64,000 nt of DNA from Eopsaltria australis. Lineage: Eukaryota > Chordata > Aves > Passeriformes > Petroicidae. Shown one piece after another: positions 1-14,359 of this stretch. A program made the translations under genes and the position numbers. The stretch is taken from positions 11,923,501 through 11,987,500 of the forward strand of contig JAVTVJ010000001.1 of the NCBI GenBank assembly GCA_034509425.1, written 5' to 3'. Each line of letters begins with the position of its first letter. Position 1 is the stretch's first letter. The notes beneath the pieces were generated by a model. That model saw only the letters and a list, made by a program, of their open reading frames with translations. It did no database searches and had not been told where the DNA came from.

Positions 1-3000
1 AGGCCATGCTCAGGCTGACCATTCCAGGCTTTTAGACTAGATTTCATGGCTTCATCTTCCCTTGAATGTAGAGGATGCTAGGATTTGGCAGCCTCAGGTT
101 GTAGGTGGCCTGCAGGACTCCAGAAGCTCTTGAACTTTGACATCACAGTGTCACCAGTGTCCCTCTTAAGCACTTTACAGCAGCTCTGAATGTGGCCCGC
201 ATGTCCTTTCCTAGCAACATGATCTGTAAGGGTAGACCTTTATAATCAACCTTTTACATTCCCAAAGAAGCTATGGGGGGCTGCACGTGAGCCCAAGAGC
301 CTGAGCTTTAAATATCTCATCCTTGTAGACCTTCAAACATCCTCGTGGATGTTTGTGTGAACATGATACTTGAATACTTCAGAAGCAGGGCTTGTTTTCT
401 GCCTTCACTGATCTGAACTTGTGAAATACTTTGGATCTTCTATATCATATAGCAGGGTCAAGCATTTTAATTTATAGAGGGTCACAGTTGCTACTCCCCT
501 TAAATACCAAAGGAATTTTTCAATATCCTTGAAGTAAATCCCTCTTGCAAAACAGTAAATGCTAGTATGACAGTATGTCAAACACGGATTTGTTCCGAGA
601 TTATTTACTTACAATTAGACAACTGTGCTGGCTCTCAGAGAGACTAGTCAGCAAAATCAACATTATTTGAAAGAGCAGCGGGATGGCCAGTGTTTTAGAA
701 TCCAAGGAATGTGGTTTTCATAAATTCTACAGCCTGGTGAGATGCCACAGAATCAGCTAATTCATTCTTCCAAGTTTTTTGGTGGGTGTATTTTACATGT
801 ATCTACATTTTAAAGAGTTTCCATTTTGTGAGGAAAAAAAGCTCTCAATTTTAAACCTTGTGAGATGGATATTTTCCCATTGAGAACAAAGTATTTTCCA
901 TCCTTTTTTTTTTTTTTCCTTTGACATATGTGTATGTATACACCTACACAGCTCTTGGGCAGGGCAGAACAGGGAATCAGCTGCCAGGAGTGAAATTACT
1001 GAACACAAAAGGACAGTCTGTTTGCAGCTCCAACCTGCTTCATGTCACCATCAGTATTTTTGCATCTTGCAGTTCAGACTCTGCTTTGAAACTGCTGTTT
1101 CTTAATAAGCATTCCTTGTAAATCCTAGCTGTGTGGTTTGTTCATTCCTGAGCTGAAAACAGAAGGTATAGGCTATAGTTACACACAGGGAGGCAGTTTT
1201 TAAGCAGGCATTCTTCCTGGTGTATGTTTTCAATAAAATTTTAATTATCTTTTTTGCTAAACTGGCATGTTTCTCTTTGTGGACACAGTGTAGTTCAGCA
1301 CATACTTTCAAAGCAGGGCAGGGACAGCAGAAAAGCTGCAAAGCCCACTTGGGAGTTAAAAAATGGGTGTTTGGACATCTTTTACACACACATTGAGGGG
1401 CTGGCTTTTGGTTTAGCACAACGCAAGAGAGCAAAGGCAAAGCAGACGTGGAGAGCTCTTTTCCAGTGCCAGGGAAAGCAGCAGACAGCAAATGGAGAGC
1501 TACTGGGGCAGAGCATTGGCATGGGAAAATGACAGTGGCCTGGGTGCCTCCCTTGCCTGGGTCACTGCTCAGGACACACAGACTCACTGCTGCTTCTGCT
1601 ACAGCCTCCAGAGCAGCAGTTTTGGCAGGGCCAACCCTCCCAGGGATCCCTGGTGAGACCTTTGTCCCTGTCTGCCTCTGCTCAGCTGTCCCCTTGCTCC
1701 TCACAGCAGCCCTGCTTCCCCTGCCTCCTCTTTGAGTCCATCCATGGCCTCTTTTTTTTGGCCATCTTGCAAATCCCTCAGGGCCTCTGCTTATCTACCC
1801 ATACCACCATTATTTAATTTTCTCTGCAGAGTCAGGAGTCTGTATTCACTGTATGAGAACCTCCAAATATAAGCAATATTCTGGGCATTGCCACTATTTT
1901 TCAGCTTAATTAAAAATACTCCTTGAAATCCCCCAAGTCTGATTGCAATATCCCGGTAAGTGTTACTTGGTCATTTCAAAATGTACCTGACACTTAAAAT
2001 TTAACTTCAAGATCTCTTCAGTATTTCTCTTTTACCTCTTAGTGAATTCTGTGAGGAACCACATTCTCTGCCTTTCTACATCCATCACAATCAGTGAGGA
2101 CTTGGCTCCAAATGGAGGAGAGCAGATAAATGTATCAGGCAGCAATGCTTCACATCAGGTGTGTCAGGTAAGGAAGTACAAAAGGGAGAGGAAATCAGGA
2201 TTTTTTCATGTATGTCACAACGTGCTTTTCAATTTGATCCTAAAGGGTAAAAGGGTCAGTGAAAATGACAGCAGATTGTCTTGCGGATTTACACATTTGT
2301 ATTCACTTGATAAGCTAGGTACAGTCTTGCTGAAACATTAAAGACATTTTTTGCACTCGGTGTTCGCATAATGATGTGGAAATACATGCCAGAAATAGTC
2401 TCAAGGGAGGAAAAAGAAACAGTGAACTAGGAAACCAGGCTCCTGTTAGGGCAGATAATTAGAATATCTGAAGAGTGACAAAACTCCAGTGCCAAAACAG
2501 CTTCATTTCACATCATGGAGGAGGTTTCAGGAAGATGGAATGTAACAAAGGCCTAAGAGAATTTCTGCTTTCTGTTAAGCTTTTCGCAAAGAGCCCATGT
2601 GCTATGAATGTTGCTTCACAAGCATACTCCCTCCCTTTCTAGTCTTCCCCATTTACTCAGTTTATGCCTCCACCACTTTATTATCTATTCTTCAGGATTT
2701 GCAAGTAGACATTGTCTATCACCTTGAGCATGTGAAATTTCAGGTGCACCAGAACCAAACCACACACCAGAACCAGACCCAGACCAGCACCAGAGCTGGC
2801 TGTAGATGAGATGGGTTCAACACTGCTGCCTGGGATCCACTCACACAAGCCAGCTGTATTTCACATGAGGTTGGTGGGTACAGCAACCATCAGGACTTAT
2901 TTTCCCTTCAGGACAAGAGAAGCCTGCTAGTGCAAGATCTCTTCTTTACACTTGGTTGTGTAAGGGAAGGGGGAGAAGGAGGCAGCTGGCAGCAAGGAGG

Positions 3001-5504
3001 AGAAAAGCAGGAAAGAACAGGGGATGTGTTTTGCTCTGCTCCATTGAGTAGCCCAGCCCTGGTCCATTTGTTGTGCAATTTAAAACTGCCTGTCAGCAAC
3101 ATTATTTATGGGAATGGACTCCTCAGAATCAGGAAGCCAAATCCAGCTTCCCTGATACCGTTCTCCACCCAGGCTATTGCATTGTTAGCCTTATTTCTTA
3201 AGAAAGGGATTCCTACGTGACTTTTGCAGCCTGTTTGTACAAGAATCTGTGTGTCAAGTCTCAAGACCAGTGTGTCATCTTTCCTTAGAACTTTGCCCTG
3301 CAATTCACCCATTTCAGTCAGATTTAGCAGAAAGACACAGGGCTCAAAGTTGTTCAGTTCCCAAACATTTAATTGAACCATTTGTCCACATAGGAAAACA
3401 AGAGCCAGAGGAGCATCTGTTCCTGATGGGAATGCAGAGCTCAGCCTTTGTTCAGTCTGGAAGTGGCCATCTGACCCATGCCCACGTGCACATTAGCTGG
3501 CCAGCTGGCCTGCAGGCACGTCCCAGCCAGCCACAACTTCTGCTGCCCAGAAGATTTAGGGACACTGAGACATGCTGAAGGGGTATCCATAGTGCAGTAG
3601 TGGGAAGCTTGTGCGATGTGAGGGGAACGGAAGGCATGGGGCAGAACAGCCTGTTCATGAAGACACAAAGAGGAATTGTGGAGATTCACCACAGAGACTA
3701 CGGTGTGCAAATCTGAGGTGAGGCACTTCCAGCCTCTGCAGAGCAACTCAGCCATTCCAAGGCTCCTGGGCACACATCCAGCTCAAGTGTGAGACAAGTG
3801 GCAATACCTCCAGAGCAGAACTGAGCACATTTTGTGACATTTTGTGTTATTTCATGGCCTGGACAATGCACTGGAGATAAAGCAGATGATGCATGAATTC
3901 ACAGATCATAGTTTAAGAAGATTTAGGAAACAGGACTTTTGATAAAACAAAGAACCCAAAGGAACCCTCAAACTGAAAATAGTAATAGAAAGGGTCCAGA
4001 GACATGTTGATAGCAGTGAGGATTGCATTCCTAATAATAAAGCAAGGGGCTCTGATTTAATCTATGGAATGACCAGACACAAAAGGAATTCAAGAGGAAT
4101 TTTCTGCCTGCAGAGCAGTGGACAGAGCATGCAGGAAAAACAGGGAAAGAGGAAAAAGGTGTAGTGTGCAAGCATGGACTGAAAACTATTGTGGAATTTA
4201 TCTAGAGACTCAGAAAGGGGCACACTTAATTAGAAAGGACTCCTAGCTTCCTTCTGTCCCAAAATGTCTCTCATTTGCCGTTAGCAGCTCAGCAGGCGCT
4301 GTATGATACAATTACTCATTAGGTAAAGGAATTTCAAACCTTTGCCCTAAGAGGAGGTTAAACTTGTCACTCAAGCTCAATCTTGCATCTTTTGATGAGC
4401 CCGAGCAATACACAAACAAGGATCACAGAGCTGGGCTTTATTTTTGTGTTGTTGCAAGTGCTCAGGGTTTGAAATGGAGAGTTTGCTTCTGGTCATAAGT
4501 CTGTGTTACAATGCAGCTGTCCTGCACACACCACCCTCCTGCCTTCTCCGGGGCTGAGACAGGCTACTCTTATTTATTTCCCTCATGAAATGCATCAAAT
4601 ACAACCTCCACTTTTCTAACAAAATCATTATCTGGGAGTGTGATAACCATATTATATGTTCTGGGCAGAAGGGAAGATGTGGACAATGAGGTTACAGAGG
4701 TTTGTGGCTAAGTCTGCACAAATGATTCATCTTTTGTATCGTCATACTGGTGTTGCTGTAACTTTTGTGGTTTAAGGGCACTATTTTTTTTTATTAGACT
4801 GAAGGACTTAATTAGAAAAATGGGCAAATCTTTTAGATTTGTGTCTTTTTTTCAACTATGGCAGCTAGGCTAATAAAAGGTATTTCCTCCCTCTACAAAT
4901 CTAACTTTTCTGATTAAATCTCTACAAACTAAATACCACGCTGATTTACAGCACATTCAACATTATCTGTGTGTGCCACTCTTTTCAATAACTAATAAAT
5001 AAAAATATCAAGTTAATGTGCATCCAAGGCATTTAGAATAAAGTCTTCAGATTAAACAGGAACATATGTAGCTCACATACCTTTATTTGAATAAAGCATA
5101 TGGAAAAACTAACAAAGGTTACTATTTCAACGGATCTGTTTTCCTCAGAAAACTTTGCTGAGTAAGACACTGAAATGTTAAACTTTGTTTCTCTTTCCAC
5201 TTCTGTTGCTTAAGGACTTTTCTACAATACTGTGGGGTGTGTGTGTGTTGGGAAAAAAACACTGCTTTAACATTTCTTTGTAAGTCACTTTGATTCTCTT
5301 TTGTTATGCCAGAGATTTACTGTTTCTTTTGACATCACAGTGGCTGTTTTTGCAAGGACTGCTTGGGACAGCAGCAAAGCAATCCTGCTCACTTCCATCC
5401 CCAAGTACAGGACAAAAAGCTGAGAGACACCAAGTAGTTTTGACAATTATTTGGTGAATAACAAGGAATTAGCAAAATTGTACAAAGTTCTCAGGAAGGG
5501 ATTT

Positions 5505-5536
5505 AAAAAAAAAAAAAAAGAGAGAGAGAGAGAAAA
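5505..5536. repeat. Poly-A followed by (GA)n
   Basis: About fifteen A residues run directly into seven or so GA units. This is a simple low-complexity tract with no other sign of function. Confidence 0.85.
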
Positions 5537-8500
5537 GATGGAACAAAGTTTTCCAGGAAAAATACCATTTTGTGACCAAACCAAAGAGCAGCATCTCAGG
5601 TTTCTTTGGGAGGCCACTTCCTGGGATCAGGTGCTCCTACAGGATGTACTCTGCAAGCCAAGTTTTCTCCCCAAGGCTTGTTGGTGGCACTGTTTGCTTT
5701 AAAAACAGACTGAACTTACCACCTGTGATTTTCCTAAGGATCCTTTAGTGGGCAGAAGGACTGTTTCCCCTACCAAAGCAGGTTATCTGTCAGCAAACAC
5801 CTGCCCTTTTACAGCTGGGCTACTTTTGTGCAACTCCATGGTTTCAGATGATTCCCACAGAAATCTCCATCACGAGGTTACCCAGACACTGAACTAATGA
5901 CACTGTTTGCTCAATATATTGAAATCCAAGCCTGAGCCTGGAGAACGGGTACTTTCCATCTCTAAATACTCTCTTCTGTACTCTCTGGTTACAGAGGCAC
6001 TAGGATTAAAGTCCCTGAGACTTCCCTAAGAGATTGCTGTAGTTAATGAGACATACACTGAAAAAATGGAAAAGCAGATCTTAGTTTTTGGAAAAGCAGC
6101 CCGAAAGCTTTCAGAAAACACTATCTAAATAGATAGAAAGAAAGCACATTCAGAAATTATGATGAGGAAAGCAGCAAAGCAGGTGGCCTTAGAATTATGG
6201 AAAATGTGACAACGAGCAGAGATACCTTTATTTCTGGCATGTTAGGCAATGTCAGTTTTCCTGTCCTGACTAACTGGGAAGAAGCTAAAATTAAGAGCGA
6301 GCTGAGTGTACTGAGCTGTTATTTCTGTATTAGAGCCAGTACTCCAGGCAAAGCAGAGCAGGTCTCATCTCTGCAAATATTCTGGGTTGCTTGAAGAAGA
6401 AACTAGAGAACACAGTGAATGTCTCTGTTCTTCTCCAGTTCAGGCTTGATATATCATCAGATATGAGGAGCCATTTACTTAGAATAGACACTTGCTGGTG
6501 GGGTAAATTCCTCTAGTCCTTTCCCAGATTTGTTGTGCTTGGTGTTTTAGTTGTGTAGGATTAAATAGAACTAAAATGCAAGATAATGCACCATATACCA
6601 AATGATCTAGATTAATAAAAAGCATCTACCTTATTGTGATCACATTGGAAACATGCAGACATTGACTGCAGTTTGCTATCATCAACATAAAAGAATTTAG
6701 AGACAGGATGGTGAACAAAACACACTGTTGTGTGAAAGAAACCAATAGAGCTGGGCAAGAGGGAAGCGTTTACCTGTATAATGGCATTTGGCCAAAACTC
6801 TTCACCCCTTGTCAAGACAGAGTGCTCCTTCATGGGTGGGAGCACAGCACAGTCTCTCAGCAGTGGGTAATGTTGCTATTGCAGCCCAATGCCATTCAAT
6901 ACCACACTGTCACCTGAACTCAAAAAAAAAGAAAGAAAAGGTAGAAGATTCCACAAGCACTTCTCCCAGCCCCAGGATTTCCCCAGGGAAGTCTTTCTCC
7001 CTGGGCAGTCCCATCTTTGCCATACAGACAGGGCCAGCACAGCTTCCTTTGGCATGGAGGGGTTAGCTGCAGCTCTCATGGTGAATAATCCTGCTAGTGA
7101 AACTGCAAGATGATTTACAGAGAACATTTTTGATTGGAGAGGCTATGGGAATATCTTGGAAAATCTGGAGTGAAAAAAGCAGCCACATAACTGGTTCCTA
7201 CTGCCCCCAGCTGCATATGCAAATAGGGTTTTCATATAATCACAAAATGGGAGCTGTCTGGCAATAAATCTTTTTCGTTTTACCATCACTTTCTTGGCTA
7301 CTTGGAATACAATGAATAAGAAATGGAAGAGTAAGGCCTTGGAGGACCCAGTTGCAAAGTAAGAAACAGCAAAATTATGTGCTAAGGAAATAGACCTGGT
7401 ATTTCTGGCAAATGTCCACATTTAAGTGGACTTTTCACATGATATGGATAAATTCTGGGAGCTGTTGACAAAATCCATTTTTTCTGTTTTATCCACAACA
7501 TGAAAAATCCCTTTTCTATTTCTGCAGTAAGTCCAAACACCAAGGATAGCAAATGCTATTTAACCACAAGCAAACAATACAAACATTGAGTAAAGTATAC
7601 TGGTTTGTTTGTTTGGGGTTTTTTTGTGCAAAGAGCAACTGCCTTAAGCACACATAACAGAGTGAATACAACTGCTTGGCTGCTCCTACTTGGATGACTG
7701 TTGTTATACATTTCTCTTTAATATTGACTAGGGTTGAAATAAGTAGATTATAAGGCTTTATTCTCTAAACCACTTCCTGCTCTGACAACAGGTGTAAGTC
7801 AAGATAAATGAGGGATAAGAGAGCACTTTCCATGGCTATTTCAATCCTAGATAGTGTTTGCTGGATTGCCAGAAGAGGATGCTTCTGATGAGGTTACACA
7901 CATGAAGATTCCTCTGGCAACAACTCATATTGGTTCCTCACAGCAGAAGTGAAAGAAGTTTCTGTTGAAATGTATCTATACTCATTTATCTGCACAAAAA
8001 AAGAAATAACATGTATTAGCTCAGAAGCTAGAACAGGAAGGAAGCTCTTCCTTGAGCTGAAAGGAAAGAGAACTTCCCCATATAAAATTACGAGACAGAG
8101 TGAATAAAGACAGTAGCTATCAGCAAAATTAAGTACATATCTTTCATCCAAACCCACTTCTTTTCTTCAAGAAAACTGGAAGTGGGTTTTGGACACAATC
8201 TGACAATTAAAACAACCACTATTTTCTAATGCTGCTGTGTCACAGAACAGGACTTTTTGTTATCATTTCTTTGGAAGCTGTTCCATTCTGAATTATATGC
8301 ACTTCTCAAGTGACAAAAGGTCCTAAATCTGTTTGCACATGTGAGAACTGAAGCCTGACTTAGACACCACAATCCTTGTCATGTGCAGCAAGAACAGAGA
8401 TTAGCTGTGATTTCAATAGTGTAAGCCCTTTGTTAACACAATGACCTGTGAGAAAAGTAGGGAGCCCCTGCTACTTACTGACATGAGAGTATCCTATTAA

Positions 8501-11500
8501 TCCACTGTGCCATTTCACATGCAGCTCTTTTAACATGCACATTTCAGGCAGATGGGGAATTGTAGTGCATTTTTTTTCCTCATTATGCCCCCATAAATTA
8601 TGGGACAGATTTGATTTCCTCCAGGTCTCAAGTCATGGCTATTTACACCTGTAAGAAACCATTACAATAAATAATTATATTAGCAATGGGAAAGTATAGA
8701 TGCCATGAGATGGCAACAAAGGACTGTGGCAATTCTATTAAATTATTTTATTGAAATAGTGAGAGCTGAGTGTCCAATATCTCCACAGTATTATGACAGT
8801 TGTTGGGGAAATAGGGATCATTTGTCCATTTGATGCTTCCACATTCCTAATATGAGAAAATGTTTCAGTGATATTGTTAATATTTTGGAGGTATGCAAGC
8901 TAAAATACAGGGTTTTCTCTTAGACCCTTGTACTCTGGGTGGCTCACACAGCTCTTATCTAAATCCCAGATACTTGGGACCTTGGAGATTGCTGTCCTAC
9001 TTGCTTATCTATATGGTTCCAGCAGGATACAGATAGCAGCTTTCAGTTGCAGTTTGCTGCCTTGGCTGGTGCCTAAAAGCAATGTCTGAAATTAATGTCA
9101 GGCCTTTTCTCTTAGGCAAGTATTTTGTTGCATTTTTGTTTGTTGGGCTAAAGACTCAGAGATGAAAACATTTTCCCAGGAGAGCTCACAGGTGGAAACT
9201 TCTGCTGGGGAAGTTTCCATGAATAAGTGCCTGGATTTTTCAGTACTGTTGATGACCACCTAGAGAAACTGTGTGCAGAAATATCTAAACTTTGCCTTCC
9301 TCTTGGAGCCATAGACAAACACTTATCCATTAGAGCTGGAGAGGAATCCATCACAAAAAAAGAGAATTATATGCAAATGCTGTCAGTGGATGCCTTAAGT
9401 GAACTTAGCTTCTTTACACAAGGCACTGTTAGATTAAGTGACTCATGTTATGGCTGAAGGAAACAGTGAATAATGGCAAATTGTGAACTCTCAACAATCA
9501 TGGTTTGGATGAGGCTGATAAATTTGCATTTACTTAATCTGAAAATGTAACACCTGATTTTACTTCTCTTGCAATTTTATATCCTTCTACCATAGGACTG
9601 GCAGAAATCAAAAGTGCATCTGTGTTTCCCAGTAACCTTAATTGCATCAGATTGCATTTAATGTCTCCACTGGCACATAGCTTAACTACAGGTATGGCCA
9701 TATTCCATGAGAATGTCAACATGACTTCAAACTCCACCTAACCAATCTATAATGAGGTTTTCTGAAAAAATCTCAATTTCATTGGACTTTTTTTTTTTTT
9801 TTCAGCCAGGCACAATACTCCTTTCCAGACTGAAGAAATAGAGTAAATTACCATTACTGTACTTTCATTTTGGAAAGATTCATCTGATTGAATGTCTTCT
9901 GTATGGATATATGTACCTGCCCCCAATATTCCAGACAAAGCTTAATTGAATAATGATGCCACCTTGGCTATTAATAGAATGAGTTCAGCTGATTAGTCAA
10001 GCTTAACCTGCTTCAAGGTCTTCAAGTTTACTTCTGTTTAAACAAGCATAGAAAGCTTCTCACTGATGTTTATTAAGTATAAACCCATATTTTTCTGTGA
10101 TGGCAGTGAAAAGAAATAAATAGTTCAGAGGTGCAAAATAAACATTTTAAAGTATACTTTGCGGAACAGGTGACCCCTGTCTGGTTTGTTTCCTCAGATG
10201 TAGTGAAAATATTCAACCCATTTAATAACAGAAGGCAATACAGCATCAAATTCCTTTGTTGCAAGTGAGCAAGAAATACTATTTTATACATTCATAGGGA
10301 GAAGGATGGGTGTTATTTAGTCATAAAAATGCAATTTAATGGAAGGAGCTGCATTACTACCAGGAAACTATGAGTTGCCACTCTACATAGTAAATGTAAT
10401 TAAATTTTAGATAGTAAATTCAATTGAATTGATCTTGAAGAAACTTAGAGTTTAAATGTTAGCCCAGGTCAGATGCACAGAAGGCATTTAAGAAACCCAA
10501 ACCTACTGAATTTATCTACTGAATTAAATGTACTGGCCAGACACTTTGTTTTCCACCAGTTTCCTATGACTCTTTCTCTGCTATATCCCCCTCCCTCAGA
10601 CAGTGACAGCTAAGGAGTCAATTAAGCCCTTAATGGAGGAATGTCACTGAGGCAGGAGGGGACAGGAGCCCTTTTACTGGGTAATGTGCAACAGTGGCTG
10701 GCAGAACAACAGTTCCCCTGGAGCTACAGCTCTTAAAAAGCTGCAGATGAGTCCCTGTGCAGTTCCTACAGCTGTTCTTCATCTCTCTTGGTCTCATCAC
10801 CCAATTAGTAAAAGATAGATCAGGCCATGCTTCCCCACGTGTGTTTGAGCTTGCACCTATGCATGGATCCTCAGAGCCAGTGCCTTGGCTGTGTAGGCTG
10901 TGTAGGTTGTGCAGGCATGTCAGGGCTGGGTGGACAGGGGAGATGGCTGGCTGATGCACATCAGTGCCTAACATCAGTCTGGAAACAGAGCACAGCCTGG
11001 ACCCAGAAACTGGAAGTGAAGACAGCTCTGATAACTCATACATTGCCTAAGCATCCTCATCTGCAATGAAATAATTACTTCTGAGTCTGAAAGACACACA
11101 GCTCCTTAACGATCCAGTTCTCTTTTAGCCACAGCTCTGACCTGTCAGACTGAATCTTACCTGTCCTGACTCGTAATAACAGCCAGCCCGGTGGGTGGCA
11201 CTGAGGAGCAGGGGGAGGCACCGAGCAGCTTTCAGGTCTGGTGGTACTGGAAGGAGGGCAGAGGGGGAGGTGCCTGTGCAATCACCCATAGACAACTCAG
11301 CTCCTGGGAGAAGCTTACTGGAGGCAGTTTCTAACATCTGGACTGAGGAACAGCTGTGATTTGCTGATCTACATAACTGAGATGCCTCCCTGGAACTAAC
11401 TGTCTCCAGAGGAAAATCAGCATCTGAGTAAGACAACCAGGAAGGATGTGGTATGGAGGTACATGGAAGTCAGGTCTCCCACCTCTTTGTCCATGTGCTC

Positions 11501-14112
11501 AACATCTTTCTTGGGTACCCTGCTTCTTCACAGGGGATTTGTAACAGGCAGTATGTGTGCTGCAGCCTCGTGGGATCACCATGTGGAAGTTACTAGCTCA
11601 TGACCAGTCCTGTGTCTCTGGTTATGATATTTGAGCTGACAGACATGCATCCATCTCCCTGTCTGTGCAGTGTTCTTGCCCAGGAAGCATTTCAGATCCC
11701 ATGTCCAGGCTCTGTCTTCAAACACCAAACTTGCCCTTTGGACTCTATTCCAGTCCAACAGTGCCAGGATATTATATTTAGGCTAATTTTTTGTTACTTT
11801 GACCTCTTTGTGCTACCCCACACTGTTCTGCTCTCTCCTCGGCTGCCAGCCCCTATGGCGATGGTCCAGCATTTCTCTCCACACTCCTGTATCAAATGCT
11901 CAATTTCTCCTGCTAAGCCTGTTCTTGGAAAAGCCTGCTCACCCTGTCCTCTAACCAATATCTATTTTCTATGAAATTCCATGGGAAATCTTGTGTATTC
12001 CTGATAAATGTCTCTCTCCTCCCAAATGTTACTTTGAGTAGTGAGAAGGAAAGGAAAGACAAGAGGATAAGCAGAAAAACAAGAAATGATAATGGAAATA
12101 TTTTACATTCCTCTAAATGCATGAAACTCTGCCTATCATTCCACAATTAAAAGTGGGATTCAGCTGTCTTTCCCCAGAGTGTTGTGAAATGACAGGCAGA
12201 ATTTTTGCAGTTTAGAGAATACTAAGACATTTCTAAAATATATCATATAGCAAAGGCAGCCTTCACTGGAATTTTTGCCAATATAATTTCCTGTGACAGC
12301 TAATTTCTTATTAAAAAGCAAACACATCACTTTTAATTGCCTTGAGTGCATGCCTCCTGCATAGATAAAAACTGTTTTTCAACGGTATGTGCCAAAGTTA
12401 TAACTTTTTTAGGAAAATGCAGCAATTACAAATAATATAATTGGAAACAAATGCAAAAAAAGCACAACTCACAAACAAGCAGAGGAAAAAAATCCCTTTC
12501 TTATGAAAAGAGGTTATTATATCAGCCACAAGTAAATTTTCCAGGTTAGTCATCTCTCTCAAACACACACAGTCCTGTTATCTGACCAGCAACCACATTT
12601 TTTGCTCACATGTACATAATTAGTGCTTCATGTTTTCTAATGCTTCTATATCACACCTAGTGTCCAGGAATGTGGTCTCTGCTTGACAGTGCTTGAGGCT
12701 GAGCCAGAACTTGGGCTCTCACTTGTGCTCTGCAAGGGGTCTTTGTTATCATGCCTGACTAACCATCTACCTCCCTAATTTAATATACCCACTTTGAGAA
12801 AGCAGACCCTAATCTTTATTCTCTTTAAAATTTTTGGTCTCATGTGGGAATTTTGAACTGCCAAGTAGAACAAGGTTATGTCTCAAGTTACCTTTGCCTC
12901 ATAAAGTCCTGAGCTTTTATATTCCACAGATGGAAGGTGTAGAAGACAAATCTACCCACAAAGACACAAACCCAGCATATGCAAATTTCCCTTACAATGA
13001 CTACACATAGAGATTATAGTAATGCCAATGTATTATGTAATGTTGTAGAGGTGTATTACTATAACTTGTACAAAGTGAAATATTCCTTATTTCCCAACTA
13101 ACATTCCTAAATACCTTATTATTTAAATGGAGTTTTTTAATGGCACACACGTAACTGCTTTGTAAATACCTCTCTTTAGATAATGATGACTTCCATTTGT
13201 ATGCACATTTATTTCTCACTGGCTCTACATCGCTGCATAAAGAAGAACAGGAAAATCACAGCTCAGTATTTAACAAAAAAGCCCAGTATTTAAACTGGGA
13301 TCACCTCTTTGCCATGAGAGACATAGGCATATTAAACTGTGGTATTTAGGGAAAAAGTGCACAGTTAATTGCTCCCAGCACTCTACAATGTCTTGGGTCT
13401 AAAGCTAAGAGCTTTCATACAGAAACTTGCAGAAGCTCTGGCTTAAAACTGCAGAAAAATATTACTGCTATGAACTACATCCTTAGGGCTACACCAGATG
13501 TGCTTCTGGCCTAAAGCACCAGTCTTTTCTGATTTAGAACCCATTAAATTATGTGAGCTGATGTCAGTTTCGTTTTGGGAAATGGACAAACTGTGGTGAA
13601 ACAGCTCTTCTCCCGTGGCTGATTCCTGTAGGGGCCTAAAGGCCATCCTACATTTTCCCCCCATAAGTAACTAGAAATACTTCTAATTTCAGTATACCTT
13701 TCATACAGAAATCTGAGAAGAATATCTCATGCTGATATCTATAGCTAATTAGCTTTCACGCATTAAATTTCTGTGAGGATGCTGTTACTGGTCCTTTCTG
13801 AATAGCTGTGCTTGTGGTCATTTAGGTGTATGTATTTACTACAAGCTGAGCCACATTCTTTTTGGACCCCTGTTGACTCAGGCATAGTCTATACATTGAG
13901 CTGAAGTCTTGTTCATGCAGAGTGAAGTCAATACAAGTATTTCCAGGGACTCAGATGGGCTTTGATGGGCCCTAGCCCAGGACAAGAGTTTACAGCGTTT
14001 GGAGCCAGAAAAAACTGAGTGAGGTCATCTGGTCTGGTCTCTAGTTAACCACAGGATATGCAAGTTTTATCCAGATATGACAGTATTGAAATAACATTTT
14101 TTTTCCCCTTAG

Positions 14113-14359
14113 GAGATCAGAAAGTGTGTGCCACGGAGAGGAGAAATGGAGGTCCCTCTGTCACAGTGTGGCACCCTGGCTGCTGGGACTTGCTCAGGAG
14201 AGAAGCTCCCAGATGACTCCAGCTCCATTGACTGAGTCTCAGACGACTGGGCAGCCCAGTACTCACTTCCTTCCCAAATCCTGAAGGAAGCTCAAGATTG
14301 TCAAACTGCGCCAGGAAATTTAATCAATGCTGTTTCCATCAAACTCATGAACAAAGGGG
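14113..14359 (+). other. Candidate non-coding or terminal exon
   Basis: A 247-nt block is preceded by a long pyrimidine tract ending in an AG acceptor at 14111-14112 and followed by a good GTAAGC donor at 14360. Read from its first base it stays open for about 41 codons and then meets TGA, so it could be a 5' untranslated exon or part of a lncRNA. It is somewhat more GC-rich than its surroundings. I do not recognise the peptide, and no partner exon is identified. It could equally be a chance pairing of splice-like signals. Confidence 0.2.

Noticed and set aside
1102..1704. 200-codon open frame on the minus strand
   Set aside because: It is the longest early ORF, but its composition is irregular, no domain is recognisable, and it has no splice or promoter context. 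A chance ORF is more likely.
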